A stretch of DNA of 64,000 nt from Lineus longissimus (Eukaryota > Nemertea > Pilidiophora > Heteronemertea > Lineidae). The stretch spans positions 12,831,431-12,895,430 of the forward strand of contig NC_088322.1 in assembly GCF_910592395.1 (NCBI RefSeq), given 5' to 3'. Each line of letters opens with the position of its first letter. The stretch's first letter is position 1. Below, piece by piece: positions 27,798 to 38,811 of the stretch. Both the position numbers and the translations under genes were made by a program. A model generated the notes under the pieces. The model did not search any database, had not been told where the DNA came from, and saw only the letters and a program-made list of their open reading frames with translations.

Positions 27798-28663
27798 CTT
27801 GGGTTGTTATGTTTTCGGCATCGATCGTTCGGTTTTGATGTGGCAAACATCAATGATCTTAGAGTTTTGTGTTCTGTTCTTTTTTAGCAAACAAATTTTC
27901 AAAAAAAGGTTCGAAATGTAATTGTTTTGTCTGTGTCAGATTAATAGACCTAAAGAAAAATCATGCATTCACATGCATGAGACAATTGCAAACAAGCTTT
28001 CATTCGATATGTATTTGGTTTGCTGCATCAGTTTGTGAGAAGTCGTATGCGGCAGGTGTTGATATTGATATGACCTAGACTGTACCTGTCAATTCTTCAC
28101 AATGGTATACACGAATATCGACGAAGACGACGAGGTTCTTTTTGAGTAATCATGATATGAGAACAATGCACCCGACTGTGAGTAGACAAGATCACCAGCG
28201 TAAACGTCATACCAAGCAGACTATCGGCTGGTTTCAAACTCCTAGTCGATAGCCACTGGATTATGCTGTTTTGATGATACGGCCATTTGAATGAAATTTC
28301 TCACCAAGATCTGACATTTCTGATAACTTTTAGAAAAGTGTTGGAAGTTTTTAACTATCGTCTTTGATACATTTAAAGTAGTATTTGATCACTATCAGTG
28401 CTGTTTAGAACATAATGATGATACAGCCACCACATGACACCCCTTTAGCCTCATACAGCATTCATTTCGCTCAATCCCTCATTGAGAATTTACGATTGTA
28501 TCAGATAAAATTCGGAAGGGGGTTTGGGGAGGAGTCCGTATGGCTTTTCTTTTTCTTATGCCAATGTTTTTCTTAGATTTTGATTTTGTACGTCTAGATC
28601 TCATCGAATTTGCACTCATATATGTTGATTTCATACAAATATGAAAACACTGGGAAACGTTCA

Positions 28664-29070
28664 TTAGAGTTCTGGAACAATGTAATATATTTCACCAAAT
28701 CTAGGTTTTCGAACAGCACTTATAGCGAAAAATGTCCCAGTCTGATCAGCCTGAAAGTATTTCATCTTTCTTAATTTAGTTACATCTCCTTGCTTGGAAA
28801 AATTCAAGTTCCCATCGCAGCCTAGCTGAATGAATTTAATGAGTGGCGTTTTCGACTTCATAGAAGTAGTCATGTAAACCATTCTATTCATAATGCTATC
28901 AAAAGCACTTGAAGCCATGTACCTTATTTCGGCGGGGAATTCTGCATTGATCAGGTCATGTTTCCTGAAACCGTTTGATTTGCGTAGGAGGTAGAGGTGG
29001 TGAGAATGATATAGGTATTTGCCTTTCCGCCATTTCTCTTGTTTCACGCACACGAATATCTCTGCATAAT
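28664..29070 (-). CDS. Candidate third exon of the unrecognised 28.7-30.5 kb gene
   Basis: After a good polypyrimidine acceptor (CTTTTCTACCCAG, AG at 29071-29072) a frame stays open for about 134 residues to TAA at 28664-28666. The product is basic at its start (KQEKWRKGKYLYHSHH) and then alternates short hydrophobic and polar strands, ending FGEIYYIVPEL. This strand-rich pattern would suit a small beta-fold domain, but I cannot name one. It requires an upstream exon ending in phase 1. The adjoining open frame (exon 2 of the next entry) overlaps it slightly, and the exact exon 2 donor is unresolved. A frameshifted continuation is the alternative. Confidence 0.35.
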
Positions 29071-30515
29071 CTGGGTAGAAAAGGTTTTAATATAGAATTT
29101 TTGCATTCGCTCCCAATTCACAGGATCACTTCGCATCAGTGTTTGTAATCTTGAGACTTCGAGGTGACTCCCGACCTTCACGAACCTGTAGATAACTGTA
29201 ACGGCGATGAATTGATTCAAGGTTTTCTTTCTTTCTAGTATTTGAGTGATTATTGTGCCTGTACTTGACTCCAAACTGTCGAAAAACAAGTCAAAGCTAT
29301 TTGTTGTCACTGTTTCACCATCCTTGCTGTGTCCTGATAAAAACATTCTACTTGTTCGCGCCTCTAGTTTACCACTTGTGGAGTAAAGTATCCATGAATT
29401 ACAATACTTTCCTTCACACGAGGGTGAGGCGTTGGAAAGCGCCCAAAATCTGCCCTGTCTACTTCCAATCCATCCTAAATGCCTTCCTTCCTCTAAAGTA
29501 AAGCCTTTTCGTATTCTGTAAACTGACCCAAGTTCATAGTAGTACATGTACAACCTCTCTATTGCGGACACCCATGGGACTAGGCCAAGGTGTCCGCAAT
29601 AGAGAGGTGTCCGCACTAGAGAGGTTATGCCAAATCGTCCGATAGGTGGATTTGAAGTTCCCGCCTTGCAGGTCTTGGTTTTCTCTGTGTCGACATCTAG
29701 CGTAGAAACTTTAAACCTGTTGGCTGATCGGTATTTGCTTGTGATGTTGCGTTGAATGACGTGGGCTACTTTGGAACTCAGAGCGTGAATAATCTCTCTA
29801 GTAAAAGGTGCCCCTTGTATTGCGAAATCTTCTCGACATGTCATAATGTGTGAAAAAAACCCCATAATTTCTGTCCATTAGCCACCTTTGATTAATAACT
29901 AATTTTTTCTAATTTCTCTACTAACGCATATTCGCCGCAACACTGACAAAACCGCGTGGATTTATGAGTGTCCGTTGACACAATACATGCAATAAGCCTA
30001 TGTGATTAGTTGAAAAGATGAGTAAACAAATGCCGCGGCTTAATTAGAATACAAAAACACAATGCCATGGGGTAATTACGTTGATTAATTACGCAAATAT
30101 CACACCTGTCGGGCCTAATTGACTCTCCAAGCGCACGCGGGAAACCATTGTTTTTTGCCTACTGTCCGTAATTGGGAGGGAATTGGACCAAAAATTGGCT
30201 ATCGCCCTGTCCGCAATTCGGAATAGAGAGGTGTCCGCCGTACAGAGGTTTTTGTAATTTGAAATGACTTAGAAAAAATCGGGACTGGCCGGACGTGTCC
30301 GTAATGTAGAGGTGTCCGCCTGGCAGAGGTGTCCGCTGAGAGAGGTTCTACTGTAATAAACACCCAAAATCTGCTTACTTGTTGTCCGATATAAAAGCAG
30401 CCATTCCTTTACCCCACTGCTCATAAAGTAAATTTGTGTCTTTAATAACCTCAAACCTGTTCCTTTCTTCAAAGAACCTGCCTTGTGATCTAAAACCATT
30501 GAAAATATCATCCAT
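29044..30515 (-). CDS. Unrecognised gene, two linked exons with a transposon in the intron
   Basis: Exon 1 runs from ATG at 30515 to 30379 (45 codons plus 2 bases), has an in-frame TAA just upstream and ends in the donor AA|GTAAGC. Exon 2 begins after TTTACAG at 29515. One base completes a Lys codon, and the frame then stays open to TGA at 29044-29046. The phases agree, giving 202 residues if exon 2 is terminal. Exon 1 contains GFRSQGRFFEERNRFEV. Exon 2 contains LGWIGSRQGRFWAL and a two-Cys segment. No signal peptide or membrane segment is obvious. The 863 bp intron is almost entirely a Tigger-like element. The open frame also reads from exon 2 into the element, but that is coincidental. A third exon may follow (28664-29070). 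The function is unknown, and the gene could be decayed. Confidence 0.42.
29545..30353. mobile_element. Non-autonomous Tigger/pogo-like DNA transposon (809 bp)
   Basis: The left end, starting at 29545, reads CATGTACAACCTCTCT followed by ATTGCGGACACC. The reverse complement of the right end reads CAGTAGAACCTCTCT followed by CAGCGGACACC. The ends share AACCTCTCT...GCGGACACC and are flanked by TA dinucleotides (29543-29544 and 30354-30355), as expected for Tc1/mariner-superfamily Tigger elements. The motif GAGGTGTCCGC recurs near both ends, about five copies in all, probably as transposase-binding repeats. There is no transposase frame. It lies inside the intron of the 29.0-30.5 kb gene. Confidence 0.8.
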
Positions 30516-30908
30516 TATTTAACGACATTACAATTTGACTGTCTAAAGATTGTCGCCATGTACCTTCAGATTCACAATGTCAAAGAATAATAATCCAACA
30601 TGTAAATCTAAGGACAACGCTTTACCTATTCAAAATGGATGCATCGGAGCCCCTCGATCGACATACCTGCGCGTAAGAAATAGGGCCATCTTGTTTTGCA
30701 GTTTGGGGAATCCCACATGCTCTTTTATGTTTAGATGTGGGGTAGACGAAACACTACTGAGCACATTGACTTGCTCACACAGCAGTGCGCGAGCTTCTCT
30801 AAGCATAGCTGGTGAGCACAATCTCTGTCTCTTAGTTCGCAACAATAGTTATTTTCAAAATACCTGCCTGTCAAATCCTATTCCGCATTCGTGAAAGATA
30901 TAAGAAGA

Positions 30909-30916
30909 AGATGAGT
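30909..30916. repeat. Left 8 bp target-site duplication AGATGAGT of the foldback element
   Basis: It directly abuts the first base of the element, and an identical copy lies at 31923-31930. Confidence 0.9.
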
Positions 30917-31922
30917 ATGGCAAGCCAAAGCGGAATTTATTCAAGACTTTAGAATTACCATTCAAGAAGTTAAATATAAGTTCAAGAAGGAAATATATGT
31001 TCAAGACTAAAATATGTTCAACCTTGAATCAAATGTTTTCAACCTTGAATAAAATATGTTCAACCTTGAATAAAATATGTTCAACCTTGAATAAGATATG
31101 TCCAACCTTGAACAAAATATATTCAACCTTGAACAAAATATATTCAAGACTCACGTGACCATATTCAAGACGCACGTGACCACAAAATTGATGACGTAGT
31201 TGCTCATGTTTTGATGCTTTACGGACTTTCCCGAACCCGCGTCCAGACTTTCCCGAACCCATGGTACTTGTGTTGCGTTTCGGAGCTCGAATTGTTCGCA
31301 CGAGGTTTTGACACATGGTTGTACACGTACCTATAGCCGCCTACACCTGACATGTACTGTAATCCTACACATCATGACATGGATGCCGAGTGAATGTCAG
31401 AGTCGATACATGTTTCACAGACATATCAGGCAAATTATAGGTTCAAAATGCGCAATGCCTCTCACCTTTCATTCTTAAGGCCGACACCACTGTATCGGAT
31501 TCTCGTTGTCTTTTGACATGTTTGAGTGTTTAGGCTATACAGGCAATCAATCATGTCGTGAAACAGAACGCATCAGAAGTACCACAGATTCTACGCTCTA
31601 CGTCATCAATTTTGTGGTCACGTGCGTCTTGAATATGGTCACGTGAGTCTTGAATATGGTCACGTGAGTCTTGAATATATTTTGTTCAAGGTTGAATATA
31701 TTTTGTTCAAGGTTGGACATATTTTATTCAAGGTTGGACATATTTTATTCAAGGTTGAACATATTTTATTCAAGGTTGAACATATTTTATTTAAGGTTGA
31801 AAACATTTGATTCAAGGTTGAACATATTTTAGTCTTGAACATATATTTCCTTCTTGAACTTATATTTAACTTCTTGAATGGTTATTCTAAAGTCTTGAAT
31901 AAATTCCGCTTTGGCTTGCCAT
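30917..31922. mobile_element. Foldback-type DNA transposon with long repetitive inverted arms (1,006 bp)
   Basis: The left arm (30917-31199, 283 bp) and right arm (31598-31922, 325 bp) are inverted copies beginning ATGGCAAGCCAAAGCGGAAT. Each arm contains tandem units of about 21 bp carrying TTCAACCTTGAA followed by AAAATATG-type spacers, and then units with TCACGTGA/GCACGTGA near the inner end. The right arm has about two more units than the left. The element is flanked by a perfect 8 bp direct repeat, AGATGAGT (30909-30916 and 31923-31930). The central 400 bp spacer has no transposase frame and contains two copies of ACTTTCCCGAACCC. The apparent ORFs in the arms are translations of the repeat units and are not genes. 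An 8 bp duplication fits hAT-type or foldback mobilisation. Confidence 0.92.
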
Positions 31923-31930
31923 AGATGAGT
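31923..31930. repeat. Right 8 bp target-site duplication AGATGAGT
   Basis: It directly abuts the last base of the foldback element and is identical to 30909-30916. Confidence 0.9.
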
Positions 31931-32688
31931 GATATTGTTCTCAAAATCTAATAGCCGAAGTCTTTATGCACATTCATCCACGTGTATGTAAATTGCAATA
32001 GCTCTCAGAGGCGGGATATCAAGCATGCCGACTTGGCAGTTAATATATCAGTCCTAAAGTCTCCTCCTTTCACCGCCGATAACTCCCGCCAGGTAATCTG
32101 TCAGATGCACCATCATAAACGAATGGCCAATCAGATTGCTCGACACAAAATAATTGAATGACGACTTGAATTGATAGTGCCAACCTCCGGATCAGATTAC
32201 CCTTCTTCTATACAACATGCACTGAGCATTTGAATCAGGTAAGCATCCCTGGAACCGTTTCTTGTTGAACACCTGGTCTTCAGTCATGATGGCTTTCAGT
32301 GCGTGTCTCGTGCGACAACCACGAGTGAGTGTAATGTAAGTGTTGTCGCGACAGAGGACGCGTTGGAAAGGAAGGGAATGCAGGGAGACTACCCATAAAG
32401 TAAGTTATCGGCGGTGAAGGATGGATATACGCACAGCGACGGTGGATCTGCATGGCTATGAAGTTACGTGTAAAGGTATTGCAGCTAGTGGCCAGAGACC
32501 ACGAGCTGTTCTGCTCCATTCGGCGGCCCCATGAGAGTCGCCGCAAGAAACTCCTTATTAACTTAATTATTGTAATTGGGAAATAGGGAGAAGAAAAATG
32601 ATGCGACTGTTGTCTTAAGTGCCATTGCATTCCTCCGTTTAGTGATTTTAAGAGAGCTTTAAAAAAAGGTCAAGGCTAACTGTATCCC

Positions 32689-33820
32689 TCAACGTAAATG
32701 TAGCACCTCACTATTACCAACCTTCCTAACCATCATTCTGCTGCAGTGGTGTAGAATCTTCATCGTTTTCTTTCGGCAGATGCTTCTAATAAGGTGCTTC
32801 CAACAAGTTGCCACCATTGGATCAAACACAAATGCCAGGCATTCTATCAAAATGCACGAGAGGGCACATGGAATTGCTGACGAGATACCTTCCTTGGGGA
32901 TATAAATACTGGTGTCAAAATTTGTCACATTGACATTCATGAATATATTGGACACGTGGTGTTGTTCGACCTCACATGGAAGTTTTTCTAGCCCGAACCT
33001 TTCGGGGTATCTGCATGTCCACATGTCTTACTTGCTTGATCAATTACACTTTGTACTACCCATAAATATTTTCTTCTTGCTTGTACATTCATTGTAATAC
33101 ATATACTTCATAACTTTAGGCGATCGACATTTAGTCGAAATGTTTTTTCAAGTTCACGATTCGTTACCACATTATTCACTCGTCTGATGCATCAAGCAGT
33201 ATCAACAAAAAGTGATAACCATGCTGTGGCATGAATGCTCAATTCCAAGTTCGAACAAAACCAGTGTGCTGATCTTGCACTCTGATTCTGTTCCCTAACT
33301 GGAACAAAGGGGCTAATCGCTTAAAAACCTCACCGAAACGCATCTTTGCTTTCTCCTCACAATACACAGCGAATGGCAATATTTCTGACCAGAATAAGGA
33401 GAAGCATTCATGAAGTTAGCGCAAGAAGGCCCCAAGAAGAAAACATGTTGATTCTCCAGATAGTTGCATCGTGACGCCGAAATATGGCGGCGACTAATAG
33501 AATGTACCCTCAGCTCTGTATTGCTAACACACATCCTCCAAGACCGTCTCGTAGAGCTTTAATTCACCCCAATACCCGTTGTGCTTTGGTCGAAGGTTTG
33601 GGGCTATATTTCAGCTCCATTCTCACGGTCTCGAATTTTGTACAGAGACCCGCCAGCTGGATGTTAATTCCCTTACCAGAACATCTACATCGTCGAATTC
33701 AGCATTTAAATGCATCAGTATATGCAAACCTTTGGCGTCGACGGTGAGAATGGCTAAAGTAAGGGTCAGGAACGTCGAGAGTACGGGAAATGTATGTGGC
33801 GTCATAGTTGAAAAGTGCAT
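32689..33820 (-). CDS. Candidate secreted PAN/apple-like protein, two exons
   Basis: Exon 1 runs from ATG at 33820 (a second ATG lies at 33805) to 33677. It encodes 48 residues with a clear signal peptide core (FPVLSTFLTLTLAIL, then T-V-D-A) and ends in the strong donor CTG|GTAAGG in phase 0. A phase 0 acceptor (CCATGTGAG, AG at 32971-32972) opens exon 2 at 32970. Exon 2 encodes CALSC, then ECLAFVFD, then TCWKH, which is the spacing of the central cysteines and strands of PAN/apple modules. Read through to TGA at 32689-32691 this gives 141 residues. A donor inside the last 60 bases would instead lead to further exons, perhaps the LamG-like one at 27.6 kb. PAN modules bind proteins or carbohydrates in extracellular proteins. 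The exon 2 acceptor lacks a strong pyrimidine tract. Confidence 0.45.
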
Positions 33821-35018
33821 AATTTAGAATGGTGTTTATCATCCAACAAGTAGTTTCCATTTGAAGTCCACGGTTAAATGAGCATTGTATATCATTATTG
33901 ATTTGATGTAATAGAAAACAATCATTTTTTTAAATATTGAAATCGATAATTTATGTTAAAAGTAAAGATTATTAGCTAGGTCGATAATGAAGTTTTTTCG
34001 GTTTTCCAATCAATCAATATTTTTTCGTTTTTTTTCCGCAAATCAGAAAAAAGGCCCATAAAACTTGTTGCTGACGACGATTTAGAGGGTCTGTGGTAGT
34101 TATTCTGATTTGAGGAACTGCTGTGAGAAATGCCCACTATCACAAAAGACACTACAATAGTTAAACGAGATATGTTCTATCCTAGTAGGTTATCTTATCA
34201 CCAGCCATGTCATGGTATCTAATTAAATGTCCTCTTGAAGGTCCGATTTCGGCCTTTTATTGGTCCTCATTGTCGCTAATCTATGGGCCTTGTCAATTGC
34301 TATAGCGATCGTATCGTGGTACAGCATTTCAAGAGGAGAACTCTGAAATTTGTTTTGACAGCCTGGTCTTTGGATCAGACTCTGGTTACCATCAAGATGG
34401 TTTCCTCAACTGGTCGCCATTGATTAGCCGGTAGAAAAGTTGGCAACTCCGATCACAGGGATTGCAGTCGTTCTAGCATTGATCCCTAAATATATACATA
34501 GTATGCATTATACAGGATATATGCCTTTGGACTGACGGCTGCATTAGTATGTTACAATTTAGAGTGGATCATGTGGCGGTTGACATGAAATCAATGTACA
34601 ACTATTGCACTTATTACACGTTTTCTTCACATATAAGACAATAGTCGGGTACCTATCTGATTGTTTGCTATTTTAATGGACATTTGCAAATGTCAGGTCC
34701 GTCCTGTTTATAAATGCCTTCAAAGAACTGCAAGGTGCCAATCAAGTGATAGCTCCCTTAATAGTAAAGCTTCAATCACAATTAACGCATCTCATCAGTG
34801 CCTTCCTTTTTTCTGTGATATATACGCTAGTCACTAAAGCCCTGATCTTAACCAGCGGGCGACTGAACTTATCAAGACAGTCGTTTGTTGCTTCGATCAA
34901 GTTAATAGCTTGTAAGTGCGTTATTCCGTTATTAAGTTGTCTTTTAATGTTATACGCTGTAGTCAAGGTAACGTTCTAAGTACACTTTAAGGAGACCTTG
35001 CTACCGGCGTCGTTTTTA

Positions 35019-37770
35019 GCTCAGCTGACAAAGTCAGCGGAGCTAGTAGAATAGCTGTTCAAATGGTGTCCGTCCTGCAATCCATCCATCTAGGGACCCA
35101 TCTGTGGACAAAATTGGACATTTCTGATTGGGAAGGCCTAGCCACTTCGTTGACGGTGCTAAATTAGGAGTTGCCCAAGGTGAACTCAAAAAACGAAAAA
35201 TCAGCGCGATCCGACCTGTATTAAGAGAATGAGGTCATTTCGCGTGTAGATTTCTTTCCCTTTTTACCTCGGTCCACAGAGCAAATATTGTTTTCAAATG
35301 TGGCTGAATATTTTTTAATATTTTTTCATTTTTTACTTTTAATGGAATTAATATGGTTTTCACCGCCAGTTGGCGCTGCAGGCACATTGACTGAATTTTG
35401 GCGATTTCAAATTTGGCGGTGGCTCAACTTTTTGCAAGCAGTGCCGCTGATTGGCCGATCGATAGAAGAGATGCCACCATTTAAAAATGGCGGTAGTCGC
35501 TGCTTCAATGAAGATGAGTGAACTTTCTCATGTTCAATCGGTTGATACTCTTTTAATCAACATGACCATGTACCTGAAATTTGTTTAGGTACTGAAAATA
35601 GTCTATATAATTCAGATTTATCGATAGTTTTTTATAATATTGCGGAAATTTTGTGCACAAATTAGCGAAAGTTGGTGCTCGTCTCATGTCATTTTAGAGC
35701 GAGAAATTTGTTTCCGTCGATCTCTACCACTGAAAAATCGCTTGCATAGCTTCGAATTTTTGTGAAAATAAGTATCTAAACTTGGTTTCAAATAGTCTAG
35801 AGAGTTACCTTTGTGGTGATACATATGGTATGTGATAAATATTTGTGGAATTTGTGAAATTCGGTTTTCAAACGTGCCGATGATGCAAGCGATCTCGCGT
35901 GAATTTTGCAAGTCCTGATATGTCGACCGGGTGTCAAAAATCACTCGCCTAAATTCAATTCAAAGATCAAAAATAATATCTGAACTTAGTTTCAAATAGC
36001 CTACGCAATTATCATTTCGGTGATATATAATGCATGCATGTAATAATTGATTAATCTGCCTAAAACGCGCTATTAAAACGGCGAAAGATCGTGATAAACA
36101 CTCTGGTGGCGGTCGCACTAAATAACGACCGGTAGGGCCCGGCGTCTGGCGGAGAAAAAAAGGTAGCGGCCGGAGGTTGAAACGGGATTTTTATGCACTT
36201 TTAACTGTATATATATGTTGTTTGGATGTATTTCTAACAGTTCTGTAACTTTGATGACCAAGCTTGCGCCCAAAGTTGGTGAAATTGATGCTTGTTTATG
36301 GACTGCGCTAGCGACCGGAGAATTCGCCGTCGGCCATTTTGGCTACGGTCCCTGAGTTGTTGTGGTTGGCAATTTTGCAACAAATTTCGCCATTTAGGCT
36401 ACGTTTGTTTACAATTATTTTGAAAGTCACATTATGACATCGTAGTATGAATTCCACTGCAGTTTCGTTACGCAGCAATGCTCATGTTTTTGGTTTGCAA
36501 TCCTGTACTGTCTGTACACTGCGCTGTGCATGGCTGTACTGTAGCTGTAAAAAAGACAAAAAACATAGCCTAGCCCTATAGGACAGGCTTAGAGTATAAC
36601 TCAACAAACAGGCCCTCATGATTCATTTGATGGACACCTTATTTGATAGTACCTCATCATTAAGTCCACTAGATCCTGTTCTGTCACATGTCGTAGACGA
36701 TAGACAATTTTCAAAATGTAGTACACCACTCGCTCATCTTTAAGCCCAGCTCTCGGCTCACATCATGTGGGCACGGTTGGCTGTTGAGTGTTATGGTTCA
36801 GTCTGTGAGACTAATTTAAAGAGGTTACACTTTTATTTTGAATTGGAAAACAGCCCACAGGACTGACTTTTCACTGAGTAATAAGTGTGCCCTTCGAAGG
36901 TAAAGTCTCTTTCTGGATTTGCTTCCATAGATGCCTTGTTCAGGATATCATCTGACCGATGCCTGATCAAGCACAGACTGTATCCGGTGGTGTACATTTC
37001 CCCGTCTATGTCACCCTTTTTTATTCAGTCAGTGTTAATTTCTCTTCTCTTTTTTTACAGATTAACTGTTGTTGGTTATTGCAAGAGGAGTCGTTGGCAC
37101 ATTTCAAGTCCAGGAAAGCACTTGCTGTTCCCACATTCAGAGTGAGGTGTGCTTACTCGTTTTACTGCTTTCCATTCCCGGAGAGCGTTATCAAATATCT
37201 GCTGCAAGGCAACAAATATCTGCCGCAAGGCGCTTCAAATATCTGCCGAAAGGCATCAAATATCTGCCGCACCAATAAAGTTCATTTTGTTAACCAACTC
37301 TTTATCTTCTTTTCTTCACATACAAAAAAGACCGTCCCAAACATTTGGCTGCATCCACTTCATCAATGTCCAGACAACAGTCGGTTCATTTGACCATTGT
37401 AAAGCACCAGGCCCCACCTCACAAAATACACTGTAATAATTATGTACCTTGTGTCCATGTGCATGTTATTAGTTCCACCTACGCTGCATGAAGACAAGGA
37501 CTCCACTCTTTGACGTCACCACACAACTCCTTGACGTCATCACACACCCCACTACTGCAACGGCAATAGAAATGACTTTACGTCATAATACCAGGGTGAC
37601 GTCAACTCAGTACTTCAGCATGCACTGATATAGCAAGAAGGTCTTTCGCATCAGCACTTCTGCGTGCTAGACGTTATAGCTTCACGTTGCCTCATAATAA
37701 CGTTACCGACACACACTTGGCCCTTGCCTTCACCTATCCATTTCAGCTGAGCGCCAGGCCCTTGGGCCTC
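35019..37770. mobile_element. Possible Helentron-type rolling-circle element (non-autonomous)
   Basis: GCTCAGCTGA at 35019-35028 (inside TTTTTAGCTCAGCTGACAAA) is the inverse of TCAGCTGAGC at 37743-37752. The right copy is followed at once by the hairpin AGGCCCTTGGGCCT (37756-37769) and then CTTGTT. Subterminal inverted repeats with a GC-rich 3' hairpin next to T-rich ends are the known layout of Helentrons, and similar ends are, as I recall, common in bivalve genomes. The interior contains a possible exon-like segment (acceptor TTTTTTTACAG near 37061, donor AGA|GTGAGG near 37141) and a minisatellite. There is no Rep/helicase frame. The exact ends and the claim that one element spans the whole block are inference. 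Confidence 0.4.
37193..37272 (+). repeat. Four-copy minisatellite, unit about 20-23 bp
   Basis: TCAAATATCTGC begins four successive units that continue with CGCAAGGC-like sequence. The units vary in length (about 17-23 bp). Translating them gives repeated ISAARQ/NICR-type peptides, which reflect the repeat and not a protein. Confidence 0.75.
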
Positions 37771-38811
37771 TTGTTGATGTAAATTGTGGCTCCATTGCGT
37801 CCTACACAAAAATCACTACTTTAGCAAATAACCCATTCGTTGATGAGACAATGATTCTGGTCGTCGCCCACAACATTCAACCTATTCTGGTCACTCTGCC
37901 TTACCAGCTGCGTCCCTGTTGCTATTGCTTTACCTGTCCTTTTGTGGCTTTTGTTTGTTTAGATAAAGACGCTGATTAAAGTCTCCAATATCCAAGGCCA
38001 CTCCGTTCATTAAAGACATATTAAAACCCACCTGTCTCCTTCATGCTAAGGTTGATAGCCAAATAAGTAGATTATTCCGTGTTACTTAGTTTTTATTTGA
38101 TATTCGCCTATGGGTAAATCGAATTGACTTGCAGGGGAAGGCGAGAGAGCGCGAGAGTAGCTTGGCGCGCCTGCTCTGATGTCTGGATTAACCATTTCAA
38201 TACAGACCATGTTTATCAGTTCCAAGTTTATGCTTGGCCCTACTTAACTTACGATATCCAAATCACAGGTGTTCTGTATCGAGACGGGGAGATGGCGATG
38301 AAAGCAAGAGTCGCTCAAAATGGCATACTCTGGGGATGAGTTGACGTTGTTTGATCACTTCCCTTCTAATCCGGATGTTAAATAGTGCGTTGATTTTGTC
38401 TCTCATTGGGGCTTTAAAAGGAAAACGTCTACTAATACATTCATATACTCTGCCCCAACAATTTTGTCACGAATTCAAAGAACTAGGCGCTTTTTGCATT
38501 TCGCCGACGGCCTGTAAAAGCATTTACTTCACTTTATTCATATTTCCCAATCAGTTATGAGGTGAACCGTTCCAAGAAAGGTACATTGTTATGTCGGTTT
38601 TTTCTCACCAGGGCATCCCAGATATACGATTGGTCTAATCAGACAAGAAAAGCTGTAACATCCCAATCATGTTATGGAGTTGATCGGTTATTACGCCAGT
38701 AAATGACCCTAAAAATGACCGCGCAAGACTGCCTGGGGAACTGGGGTCATCAATCACAGACGAGAGTGATTGGGTTCGGGGGCAGATGTACTTGAACTAG
38801 TCTCATCGAGG

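Noticed and set aside
29044-29865. A 273-residue minus-strand open frame
   Set aside because: Its upstream third lies inside the Tigger-like element. A phase-matched acceptor at 29516 explains the real coding part as exon 2.
31029-31842. Several open frames reading repeated HILFKVE or ICSTLNK peptides
   Set aside because: They are translations of the 21 bp tandem units in the foldback arms, open in more than one frame and strand.
37149-37436. Frames with repeated ISAARQ/NICRKA peptides
   Set aside because: They are produced by the four-copy minisatellite at 37193-37272.
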